A stretch of 12,945 nt of DNA, from contig JACZWF010000011.1 of assembly GCA_022572285.1 (NCBI GenBank), positions 1 to 12,945 of the forward strand, in the 5' to 3' direction. Of this stretch, positions 6,178-12,945 are shown piece by piece; within the stretch, counting starts at the first letter, position 1, and the number at the start of each line of letters is the position of its first letter. The notes beneath the pieces are model-generated. The model searched no databases. It had not been told where the DNA came from and saw nothing but the letters and a program-made list of their open reading frames with translations. This stretch comes from Nitrososphaerota archaeon. Its GTDB lineage: Archaea; Thermoproteota; Nitrososphaeria; Nitrososphaerales; UBA57. The position numbers and the translations under genes are program-made.

Positions 6178-7089
6178 TCACCTAATTAATTCTTCTTTAA
6201 GAACGGATCTAATACTTTCGATTTCCCTCCTCATAGATGTCGTCACTTTCTCCGTCCACAGGTCTGTATTCGCTTTCAACCATTCGTCATCACTCCACTG
6301 TAAAATCTCATTCCTTATCGCAAAGGATCCTCTTAGCATCTGGTGCAAGACCTTTTGTATTGGATAGTCCCCAAATCCCTGATAAGTTCCTAATGATACT
6401 CTTCCCAGCTTTCCGTTTGTCTTTACTAGATGTATTAGGAGCTGAATTGTGAGCTCAAAAGGCAATACCTCCCTCTTCTTTCTAAAAGCCTCATATTCAT
6501 CTCGTCTTATGCAGAAGAATTCAGAGCGAGTCCTAATCTTGGAATCTACGTTCTCATAGTCTATAAACTCAGGAAGGAAATCAAATAGAGCTTCCCTAAT
6601 GTACCTCTCAATCCCATCTTTTGAGCTGCCACTGACATAATCACCTATGACAAGATCATACTCTCCTGACAACACGTTTTCCTTCATCTTATGCAGGCTA
6701 TCCTTTGCGTCGTCCTCTTCGCTATGAAATAGGTCAACAGGTAGATGCATGACATAATCTGTTTTCATACCATCCCAGAATTTGTCGAATGCGAACGCGA
6801 GTCCCAGATCCCACCCAATGCATGGTCCTTCGGCATTCTCCCTGGAAGGAATGAAGTGAATCTCCTCTCCTCTCTTAGATCTAAGGATGACGCCCCCTTC
6901 TGAGTCCGCTACCAAAGGTCGAATCTCCATGCGCTCGAGATCTCGGATGGATTTTTGACTAAAGCCCCTTACTACAAAGACGCCTTTATTCAATTCCAAT
7001 CCAAAGATGGGATCTCTGAGAAGGTTCAATGTACTAATGATATTCTTGTCAATACCTCTAGAATAAACTACAAATACTAAATTCACCAT
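6178..7089 (-). CDS. Uncharacterised protein, possible GT-A-like fold
   Basis: I do not recognise this 303-residue soluble protein, which has no signal peptide or membrane segment. The order of its motifs weakly resembles family 2 glycosyltransferases: an N-terminal strand (VNLVFVVYSRG, 2-12), a GWDLGLAFAFDKFWD helix (92-106), TDYVMHLPVDL (110-120) where a DxD-like acidic motif would sit, YDLVIGDYVSGS (144-155) like the GSRY segment of dolichol-phosphate sugar synthases, RTRSEFFCIRRDEYEAF (187-203), and LPFELTIQLLIHLV (209-222). The N-terminal PxYNE-type motif is absent, so a nucleotide-sugar transferase is only a suggestion. The C-terminus (about 265-303) is helical and charged. It lies between thrB and map and has its own TATA box exactly placed for a leaderless ATG, so it can be expressed independently. 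Confidence 0.85.
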   Translation of the reverse strand: MVNLVFVVYSRGIDKNIISTLNLLRDPIFGLELNKGVFVVRGFSQKSIRDLERMEIRPLVADSEGGVILRSKRGEEIHFIPSRENAEGPCIGWDLGLAFAFDKFWDGMKTDYVMHLPVDLFHSEEDDAKDSLHKMKENVLSGEYDLVIGDYVSGSSKDGIERYIREALFDFLPEFIDYENVDSKIRTRSEFFCIRRDEYEAFRKKREVLPFELTIQLLIHLVKTNGKLGRVSLGTYQGFGDYPIQKVLHQMLRGSFAIRNEILQWSDDEWLKANTDLWTEKVTTSMRREIESIRSVLKEELIR

Positions 7090-7109
7090 GGCAATCTGGG
7101 AAGGGTATT

Positions 7110-7119
7110 GGTATATCAG
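7110..7119 (-). promoter_or_regulatory. TATA box of the uncharacterised gene at 7089
   Basis: On the minus strand this reads CTGATATACC. Its centre is about 25 bases before the ATG at 7089, predicting a leaderless transcript. No ribosome binding site precedes that ATG. Confidence 0.55.
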
Positions 7120-7147
7120 GCTGCTTCTTACTCAAAAGGGGTTTGGT

Positions 7148-8164
7148 TTAGAATTTGTAATTGCGAATAGCATAATCATACGCACCTTCTCGTGCTATCG
7201 TAGTTGCTTTAACACTAATCTTGATCCCTCGTGAGTCGAACCAGGAGGTCACCGTTGGTGAGATTGCTTCTTCAATTCCATCTCTATAGTCTTCCCTGTT
7301 ATATAGGAATAACATGCTTGGGCCAGCCCCCGATACATTTGTCGCTACATGAAACTTATTGTAGAGGCTTTCTTTCAACTCTTGGAATTCCCCAGAAGAG
7401 AATTTTCCATAACCGCCAAGTCTCGCTCGGCGTGGCTCGTGGAATCTATCTCCCCAAACTAGCTCTATGAATCTATCCACATTTCTACTAACTAGAGCTG
7501 CGGTTGTTGCCGATACCAGACCCGACTGTACTATGAAGTCATCCTTTGTCAATGGTTCTTGAAGCACTCGTCGCATCACTTCGGTTCCATGTTTTTTCTC
7601 AAATGAAGAGTAGCCGATAGCTAACCCAAGATTTTCAGGCACATCATAAGTATCCACAGAGGTGGTTTGAGATGCTGGGGATGTAGAGATTATGTTGAAC
7701 CGGCCATTAATCGAGCCGGCGACGTTATCCTTATGTTCACCTGGCTCTCCTCTTGACGCTGAGATTACTGCTTCGTCCCTGCTCATCCTGTGATCATATC
7801 CAATAGCCGCGGCCAAGATGGCTCCTGCGGCTTCTGCTCCGGACCTGCCAAGTCCCCCTACCTGATAACCGTCATCCTCGAACAACAGATGGCCTCCTCC
7901 TTCAACTTTCAACTCCTTCAACATCTGCTCCACCGCGACCTTGCCTGCATGTCCAAGAGATCTACTAGATCTTATTGGGCTCTTTACTTCAACCTCGATT
8001 CCCTTTTCTTGTGATTGCGTATACGTTACGGTGAGTCTGGGTTGTGAAAGTCCAAGACACCATATGTCATATCCGAGGCCCACATTGGCCGACGAGCTGG
8101 GGACCTCTATCCTTACCTGATCCACGAAACGCTGGATATCTTCAAAGTTTATCACTCTTCCCAA
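7148..8164 (-). CDS. thrB: Homoserine kinase (GHMP kinase family)
   Basis: This enzyme phosphorylates homoserine, the step before threonine synthase. GHMP motif 1 is VPSSSANVGLGYD (21-33), typical of ThrB; motif 2 is GGLGRSGAEAAGA (103-115); motif 3 is NVSGAGPSML (276-285). The ThrB-type GEPGEHKDNVAGSI (139-152) and EPRRARLGGYG (243-253) are also visible. Motif 2 usually reads GLGSS; here R107 replaces the first serine. The neighbouring coaD raised pantoate kinase as an alternative, but motif 1 of that enzyme is different, so homoserine kinase is preferred. The start is uncertain: TTG 8164 gives the longest frame, while GTG 8155 or GTG 8125 would place motif 1 nearer the N-terminus, as is common in ThrB. 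It is divergent from coaD across a 65-base gap. Confidence 0.8.
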   Translation of the reverse strand: MGRVINFEDIQRFVDQVRIEVPSSSANVGLGYDIWCLGLSQPRLTVTYTQSQEKGIEVEVKSPIRSSRSLGHAGKVAVEQMLKELKVEGGGHLLFEDDGYQVGGLGRSGAEAAGAILAAAIGYDHRMSRDEAVISASRGEPGEHKDNVAGSINGRFNIISTSPASQTTSVDTYDVPENLGLAIGYSSFEKKHGTEVMRRVLQEPLTKDDFIVQSGLVSATTAALVSRNVDRFIELVWGDRFHEPRRARLGGYGKFSSGEFQELKESLYNKFHVATNVSGAGPSMLFLYNREDYRDGIEEAISPTVTSWFDSRGIKISVKATTIAREGAYDYAIRNYKF

Positions 8165-8198
8165 TAGTTTTTGTATTCTATGGCAGGACTAGGGTAAG

Positions 8199-8206
8199 GC
8201 TAAAAG
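8199..8206 (+). promoter_or_regulatory. Weak TATA-like element before coaD
   Basis: GCTAAAAG is centred about 27 bases before the coaD ATG. A GAGAGGT ends one base before the ATG, too close for ordinary Shine-Dalgarno pairing, so a leaderless message is possible. Confidence 0.3.
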
Positions 8207-8229
8207 CCCATCAACCTTTTTGAGAGGTA

Positions 8230-8694
8230 ATGAAACGCTATGCCAACGTGGCTATTGGAGGAACCTTTGACCTCATCCACAAAGGGCATAAGATTCTCCT
8301 CTCTAGAGCTTTCGAGCTGGGCGAAGAGGTCACTATCGGGCTAACGTCAGATGGGTTTGCCGCTTCTATTGGAAAAGAACTAGAACATCCGTACAAAGAA
8401 CGACTGAGCGCCCTTGAAGGATATCTTATAGAAGCATTCCCTCAATCAAAATACTTGATTTCAAAACTAAATGACTACTTTGGTCCAGCCATAGTTCTTG
8501 ATCAGAGCCAGGCGATTGTTGTTAGTTCAGAAACTGCAGGCATGGTGGAGCTTGCCAACAAAGACAGAGAAAGGAGAGGATTGAACGCCATGCAGGTTGA
8601 AACCGTCGAGATGGTAGATGCCGATGATGGGAAACCAATCTCAACAACAAGAATAAGAAATAATGAGATAAACTCTGATGGACAAATTATCTAG
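8230..8694 (+). CDS. coaD: Archaeal-type phosphopantetheine adenylyltransferase
   Basis: This enzyme transfers AMP from ATP to 4'-phosphopantetheine to give dephospho-CoA. It has the nucleotidyltransferase signature GGTFDLIHKGH (10-20) with H17 and H20, a VSSETAG segment (98-104), and the C-terminal ISTTRIRN (137-144), equivalent to the ISSTRIR motif of this superfamily. The length of 154 residues fits the archaeal and eukaryotic-like family, which differs from bacterial CoaD. The start is ATG 8230. Nothing around it is another CoA gene. It is divergent from thrB and followed by a 130-base gap before trpS. Confidence 0.92.
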   Translation: MKRYANVAIGGTFDLIHKGHKILLSRAFELGEEVTIGLTSDGFAASIGKELEHPYKERLSALEGYLIEAFPQSKYLISKLNDYFGPAIVLDQSQAIVVSSETAGMVELANKDRERRGLNAMQVETVEMVDADDGKPISTTRIRNNEINSDGQII

Positions 8695-8724
8695 ATTACC
8701 AGCTTTGAAAGGTCGCAGGAAATG

Positions 8725-8734
8725 CCTATATGTA
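8725..8734 (+). promoter_or_regulatory. Second TATA-like element in the coaD-trpS gap
   Basis: CCTATATGTA is a fair TATA match about 95 bases before the trpS ATG. Used as a promoter, it would give a leader of about 70 bases. A small hairpin (CTGG-CTTC-CCAG, 8759-8770) lies just downstream of the predicted start. It could be an alternative trpS promoter. Confidence 0.3.
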
Positions 8735-8795
8735 GCCTAGAAAGTGCACTGATCTTAGCTGGCTTCCCAGAATTGTGATAGCTGATGAATAACGC

Positions 8796-8803
8796 GTTTA
8801 TCT
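8796..8803 (+). promoter_or_regulatory. TATA box of the trpS-pheS-pheT cluster
   Basis: GTTTATCT is centred 25 bases before the trpS ATG at 8825, predicting a leaderless transcript for the synthetase cluster. Confidence 0.5.
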
Positions 8804-8824
8804 CCGCGAGGATGTGCTAGTCGA

Positions 8825-9946
8825 ATGCCCGGTGATTTCAAGGTGACCCCCTGGGAGGTATCTGGAGAGGTAGACTATGATAGATTAGTCCGAGATTTTG
8901 GAACCTCCCCTATTGACGACGAGATTCTTGAACGGTTCAGGCAGTACACCGGAGATCTCCATTTCATGCTCCGTAGGAAGATCTTCTTCAGCCACAGAGA
9001 TCTAGGGTGGATACTTGACAGATATGCGGCCGGAGAGAACTTCTTTCTGTATACAGGCCGAGGCCCATCAGGCCATACACACCTAGGGCACCTGATTCCG
9101 TGGATGTTCACGAAACATCTGCAAGAAAAATTCGGCGCCGATCTTTATTTTCAAATGACAGATGATGAAAAGTTCTTCCATGATCCGGTCCTTAGTCAAG
9201 TGGAAACTCTTGGTTTCAGCTATGAAAATGCTCTAGACGTCATCGCTCTAGGCTTTGACCCGGCTAAGACTTTCATCTTCTCAGACATTGAATATATCAA
9301 GACTCTATACAAAATCGCTATTGAAGTAGCTAAACATGTCACATATTCAACAGCTAAGGCGGTCTTCGGTTTTGACAACAGCATCAACATCGGTATGATC
9401 TTCTTCCCCGCACTTCAAGCCGCTCCCTCCTTTCTCCCATCGGTTCTTAAGAAAAAGAACATTCCCTGCCTTATACCAGCAGCGATTGACCAAGACAACT
9501 ACTGGAGAGGTATAGCAAGGGACGTAGCACCGAAGCTTGGCTTCTACAAGCCCGCGCAGATTCATTCAAAGTTCATGCCCGGACTTGGTAAGGGTGGCAA
9601 GATGAGTGCGTCCCAACCAGAGACCGCAATTTTTACTACCGATGACCCTGAAGTAGCTGAAAAGAAGATTAGAAACTCTTTCACCGGCGGAAGGGATACC
9701 ATTGCAGAACAGAAGAAGTTTGGTGCGAATCCTGATATCTGCCCTATTTATCATTATTACGAATTCATGCTGGAACAAGACGACAAGAAGCTGAAGACTA
9801 TCTACGAAGACTGCAAAGGTGGCCGCTTAATGTGTGGGGACGATAAGATGCACCTCATATCAAAACTGAAGCCCTTCTTGAAGGAACACCAGAGAAAGCG
9901 AGAAGAAGCTCGTAAGATGATCGATAAGTTCATGGTCAAGGACTAG
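8825..9946 (+). CDS. trpS: Tryptophanyl-tRNA synthetase
   Basis: This class I synthetase charges tRNA-Trp in the cytoplasm. The N-terminal KVTPWEVSGEVDYDRL (6-21) is the archaeal and eukaryotic TrpRS signature. The HIGH-type motif is GHTHLGH (83-89), preceded by TGRGPS; AIDQDNYWR (220-228) lies in the amino-acid/ATP pocket; the KMSKS-type motif is KMSAS (259-263), as in archaeal TrpRS. Its 373 residues are normal and all parts seem present. The ATG start follows a TATA box at the leaderless distance. pheS follows 14 bases after the stop, so the two are cotranscribed. Confidence 0.97.
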   Translation: MPGDFKVTPWEVSGEVDYDRLVRDFGTSPIDDEILERFRQYTGDLHFMLRRKIFFSHRDLGWILDRYAAGENFFLYTGRGPSGHTHLGHLIPWMFTKHLQEKFGADLYFQMTDDEKFFHDPVLSQVETLGFSYENALDVIALGFDPAKTFIFSDIEYIKTLYKIAIEVAKHVTYSTAKAVFGFDNSINIGMIFFPALQAAPSFLPSVLKKKNIPCLIPAAIDQDNYWRGIARDVAPKLGFYKPAQIHSKFMPGLGKGGKMSASQPETAIFTTDDPEVAEKKIRNSFTGGRDTIAEQKKFGANPDICPIYHYYEFMLEQDDKKLKTIYEDCKGGRLMCGDDKMHLISKLKPFLKEHQRKREEARKMIDKFMVKD

Positions 9947-9960
9947 GTGGAGAGAGAGGT

Positions 9961-11418
9961 TTGGAAATCGACAAAGCAGAATCAGGAATACCTCTCCACA
10001 AGTTAGAGAAGCAGATCCTTAGTGTCTTGAGGGAGAAGGATGGTCTGAACTTTGCTGAGATAGGAGCTAAAGCCCAGATCAAGGTCGACCAAGTACGAAG
10101 AGCTATTGAATGGCTTAAGACTAAAGGTCTCGTCACTGAGCAGACAATTAAGGAGGGTATTATTGAGCTGCTCGAGACCGGAAAAGGTGCGAGTAGAAAC
10201 GGCCTCCCGGAGAGGCGTCTTCATAATTTCTTGAGGGAAAGGGGCGGCAAGGTTCAGCTTAACGAGATAACCTCCAAAGTTCTCTCTAGCGACGAAGCCT
10301 CAGCGGCCCTTGGGATTGCAAGAGGGTCGAAGTGGATAGAGATCAAGAAAGAGAATGGCCATACATTTGTTCATCTAAGAGGTGAACTATCGCCTACACC
10401 CGAAGAGGAACTGATTTCAACGCTCTCAAGCCCGCGTAGACTCTCGACCTTGACGAACAAGGAACGTATTGCATATACCTCACTCGCCAGGAGACCCGGT
10501 TTTGTCCTAGAGGTCACATCCAAAGAAGTGAAGATTAAATTGACCAAGGGAGGCCAATCAATCTTAATCGAGGAAGGAGATGAAATAAATGTCACAGCTC
10601 CACCCCCCATGATCTACTCGGGGAGAAAGCATCCACTCCAAAGTTTCATGGACGAAGTTAAGGAGATCTTTGTCTCACTTGGATTTGAGGAGATCGTAGG
10701 CCCTCTGGTGCAATCTGCCTTTTGGAACTTTGATGCCCTATTCACTCCTCAAGATCATCCAGCACGAGAAATTCAAGATACATTCTACTTAAGAGATTTG
10801 AAGGTAGTTAGCCCCGCATCTCCCGACCTTTTGGATAGAGTGGCCTCCGTCCATCAGGATGGTGGAGCTACCGGTTCTAGGGGATGGGGATACAGATGGA
10901 ATAAAGATCTCACTTCACGTGTGGTCATGAGAACTCACACGACAGCGGTGACGGTGAGGTATCTTGCCGACAAGATGCCCGAGGAAGCCAGAGTATTTTC
11001 TGTTGGCCGCGTCTTTAGAAATGAAAAGGTCACATTCAAGAATCTCGTAGAATTCCACCAAATTGAAGGAATAACTGTGGGAAGTCGAGTAACCTTGAGA
11101 GACATCATGGGTCTTCTAACTAGATTCTACGAGCGATTGGGAATGAAGAAGGTGAAGTTCTGGCCTTCGTTTTTTCCTTACACAGAGCCCTCGCTTCAGT
11201 CCATGGTCTACAATGAAAAGTTCTCAAAGTGGGTTGAACTATGTGGAATGGGGATCTTCAGGCCGGAAGTTACGCGTCCTCTTGGGGTAAAGAATCCTGT
11301 GCTTGCATGGGGTGGCGGCCTCGAGAGGCTGGTCATGCTTAGATATGGATTAGATGATGCCAGATACCTCTACGAGAACGATCTTGAGTGGTTGAGGGGT
11401 GTTCCTCTTTGCCCGTAA
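9961..11418 (+). CDS. pheS: Phenylalanyl-tRNA synthetase alpha subunit
   Basis: This is the catalytic subunit of the heterotetrameric PheRS, a class II synthetase. Residues about 10-150 form winged-helix-like domains as in archaeal and eukaryotic alpha subunits. The catalytic domain has GRKHPLQSFMDEV (221-233, motif 1 region), DHPAREIQDTFYL (265-277), MRTHTTAVTVRYL (323-335), motif 2 GRVFRNEKVTFKNLVEFHQ (349-367), the phenylalanine pocket FFPYTEPSL (404-412) and motif 3 AWGGGLERLVMLRYG (449-463). Its 485 residues are normal. The start is TTG at 9961, chosen because the protein begins there with its usual N-terminal helix and GGTGG (9946-9950) lies 10 bases before it. Its stop overlaps the pheT ATG by one base (TAATG). 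Confidence 0.97.
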   Translation: MEIDKAESGIPLHKLEKQILSVLREKDGLNFAEIGAKAQIKVDQVRRAIEWLKTKGLVTEQTIKEGIIELLETGKGASRNGLPERRLHNFLRERGGKVQLNEITSKVLSSDEASAALGIARGSKWIEIKKENGHTFVHLRGELSPTPEEELISTLSSPRRLSTLTNKERIAYTSLARRPGFVLEVTSKEVKIKLTKGGQSILIEEGDEINVTAPPPMIYSGRKHPLQSFMDEVKEIFVSLGFEEIVGPLVQSAFWNFDALFTPQDHPAREIQDTFYLRDLKVVSPASPDLLDRVASVHQDGGATGSRGWGYRWNKDLTSRVVMRTHTTAVTVRYLADKMPEEARVFSVGRVFRNEKVTFKNLVEFHQIEGITVGSRVTLRDIMGLLTRFYERLGMKKVKFWPSFFPYTEPSLQSMVYNEKFSKWVELCGMGIFRPEVTRPLGVKNPVLAWGGGLERLVMLRYGLDDARYLYENDLEWLRGVPLCP

Positions 11419-12702
11419 TGACAGTCTACTTTGATAGGCTCAAATCCATGCTCGATGGAGAAATTTCAAGAGAGAAACTAATTGACACAATTCCGTACTT
11501 AGGTTTAGACATCGAGGAAGAGGCAGATAAGTATCTCAGGATTGAATACAATCCTAATAGGCCTGACTTCTCTACCGATTACGGCCTCGCCCGAGCGCTG
11601 AATAGCTTTCTCGGATTTCAGAAAAGCTGGGATGACTATACGGTCTCGCATAGCGGAGTGGTTGTAAATGTCGATAAATCTGTGGCCAAAGTAAGACCCT
11701 ATCTCGTAGCTTCTTTGGTTAGTGGAGTTGATCTTGATGAAGAATCGATAAGGCAGATCATTTCGATGCAGGAGGACATCCACAATGGGATAGGGAGGCG
11801 AAGAAGGAAAGTGTCCATTGGAATACATAACTTCGAAGTGCTTAAACCCCCTATAGATTATCTCGCCCTAGAATCGGACTTTTCGTTTACACCTCTTCAC
11901 GGAACCGAGGAGAAGACCATTGCCGAGATTTTGGCTCGGACCGACGTTGGGCAAGAATATGCGCATATTCTTTCAGGATCGAAGCTGTACCCAATCCTAA
12001 AGGACGCTGGAGGGACAGTTCTATCATTTCCCCCCATAATTAATGGTAACGCTACAAAACTAACTGGAGTAACGAGGAACCTATTCATCGAGGTAACCGC
12101 AACCGACCTTAATGCTGCAAAGGACGCACTATCTGTAATGGTAACGGCTCTTGCTGACGCTGGAGGGGAGATATCGGATGTCGCCGTGAAATATCGGGAT
12201 AAAAACCTCGTAACTCCTGATCTTAGACCGCAGTCCTTTGTTCTCAATCTCGATTATGCGAATTCACTTTTAGGACTCGAACTAGACGCCAAGCAGGCTA
12301 TTGACTGCCTTAGGAGAAGCAGAATTCCTGCAAGCTCTGAAGGAGATCGGCGTATTGTAGCATCGGTTCCTAGATACAGATTCGACCTGCTCCACGAAGT
12401 GGATCTGGTTGAGGAGATAGCGATTGGCTATGGAGTGAACAATATGAAACCCACTTTTCCTGAAGGTGCTTTCTCAGGTGCAAGAGAGAGGGGACAGATC
12501 GTCATAGGGAAATTAAAAGACTGTCTCTCAGGTCTTGGCCTTGTCGAAGTCTTGACCTTCAGCCTTGTTAGCAGGGAGATACTCTCTAACGCTAATCTTG
12601 ATAATATGGACTCGATGGTCAGGGTCACAGATGCAAAGACTGCCGAACATGAGATCCTCAGAGAATCATTACTTCCATCCATGTTTTCCGTCCTATCGAG
12701 AA
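11418..12702 (+). CDS. pheT: Phenylalanyl-tRNA synthetase beta subunit, 3' end replaced at a junction
   Basis: This is the beta subunit of archaeal PheRS, which edits mischarged tRNA and binds the anticodon side. The ATG at 11418 overlaps the pheS stop by one base; an in-frame GTG at 11388 would extend into pheS and is rejected. The N-terminal MTVYFDRLKSMLDG and NRPDFSTDYGLARAL are typical of archaeal beta subunits. The B3/B4 editing region follows, then the B5 domain ending in VPRYRFDLLHEVDLVEEIAIGYG (12366-12432, read in two pieces). The catalytic-like domain begins (LREXLLPSM type, near 12660) and reaches LSVLSR-like residues at about 12700, where the family should continue with an asparagine. 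Instead the frame becomes unrelated serine/threonine-rich sequence, the antisense of a permease. About 100-120 C-terminal residues are missing. Confidence 0.93.
12677..12702. other. Probable assembly junction between pheT and a bacterial permease
   Basis: These 26 bases make sense in both directions: SMFSVLSR for pheT on the plus strand and VLLDRTENMD for the permease on the minus strand. Left of them only pheT is coherent, right of them only the permease. An overlap of this size is what a wrong short-overlap join would leave. Confidence 0.7.
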
Positions 12703-12943
12703 GGACAATCGCTTTTTGGACACAATCCGTGTTGAGCAGCGTTTGTGCAACAGATAGCGGTACCCTTACAAAGACTCGATCGTATTCTTTTGCGCTTGTA
12801 CTAACAATGCCAACGACCTCCACATCCATTGCGTTAATCATACCTGTCGTCGTCGTTGTCAGAAGGGTCAAGAAATCCCCCACCTTTGCGTTTAAGGCAC
12901 GGCTTAACTCCTTGCCAAGCACGGCACCTGGAGTTTGAGAGGA
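12677..12943 (-). CDS. Fragment of an FtsX/LolE-type ABC transporter permease
   Basis: The minus strand encodes 89 residues open at both ends. They contain LGKELSRALNAKVGDFLTLL, GMINAMDVEVVGIVSTSAKE and FVRVPLSVAQTLLNTDCVQK, the typical succession in the periplasmic core (MacB_PCD) domain of LolC/E- or FtsX-like permeases. In bacteria such proteins extract lipoproteins or export other substrates with an ATPase partner. Neither membrane segments nor the ATPase are in the window, so the substrate is unknown. The fragment continues beyond the right edge and is cut on its C-terminal side by the pheT junction. It runs opposite to pheT and is unrelated to it. It probably comes from a bacterium in the same sample. 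Confidence 0.75.
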
Positions 12944-12945
12944 GG

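Noticed and set aside
7148..8164. Pantoate kinase, suggested by the neighbouring CoA gene
   Set aside because: GHMP motif 1 (SSSANVGLG) and motif 3 fit homoserine kinase rather than pantoate kinase.
8745..8825. Possible C/D box small RNA (CTGA and TGATGA present)
   Set aside because: The boxes are about 30 bases apart and in the wrong order, with no second pair at guide distance.
11388..11420. Upstream GTG start for pheT
   Set aside because: It would overlap the end of pheS by 31 bases; the ATG in TAATG gives the usual PheT N-terminus and a common coupled arrangement.
12703..12938. Continuation of the pheT reading frame to 12938
   Set aside because: The translation is low-complexity and unlike PheT; it is the antisense of the permease.
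1..12945. CRISPR array, transposase or defence island
   Set aside because: No regularly spaced repeats, terminal inverted repeats or recognisable transposase, nuclease or Cas motifs were seen on either strand.

Overview
The window is most simply read as an archaeal chromosome segment (about 1227-12690) flanked at both ends by short pieces of bacterial sequence, so the contig is probably an assembly chimera. The archaeal part is of moderate GC. It carries a free-standing 5S rRNA, an archaeal-type phosphopantetheine adenylyltransferase, a type II methionine aminopeptidase, archaeal-type TrpRS and PheRS subunits, a DUF1512 protein (an archaeal family), a membrane-anchored cupredoxin, and TATA boxes placed about 25 nt upstream of start codons. 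Together these suggest a member of Thaumarchaeota (Nitrososphaerota) or a close relative; no single gene proves the class.

Left flank (1-1226): GC-rich DNA with the C-terminal end of a bacterial signalling protein (+ strand) converging on a histidinol-phosphate-type aminotransferase (- strand). The aminotransferase is joined in frame, near 1215-1240, to an NfeD-type membrane serine protease cut off before its C-terminal domain. Right flank (about 12680-12945): PheT stops matching its family near 12702, and the opposite strand encodes a piece of a bacterial FtsX/LolE-type ABC transporter permease.

Archaeal core, left to right: slipin (SPFH/stomatin-like) and NfeD genes in a minus-strand operon with an ATGA overlap (membrane quality control); a divergent cupredoxin gene with a well-placed TATA box; a lone 5S rRNA gene; a plus-strand pair of DUF1512 membrane protein and small zinc ribbon; a minus-strand series read thrB (homoserine kinase), an unrecognised 303-residue protein with weak glycosyltransferase-like features, then map; a divergent coaD (CoA synthesis); and the plus-strand aminoacyl-tRNA synthetase cluster trpS-pheS-pheT.

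The genes are mostly housekeeping: translation (5S, TrpRS, PheRS, MetAP), CoA and threonine biosynthesis, membrane proteostasis, and probably copper-based electron transfer. I found no defence system, mobile element, CRISPR array or tRNA. The main points for a second look are the two misjoins, the uncharacterised protein between thrB and map, the DUF1512/zinc-ribbon pair, a 17-bp exact repeat linking a non-coding region to a gene, and a pure CG tract between two divergent promoters.
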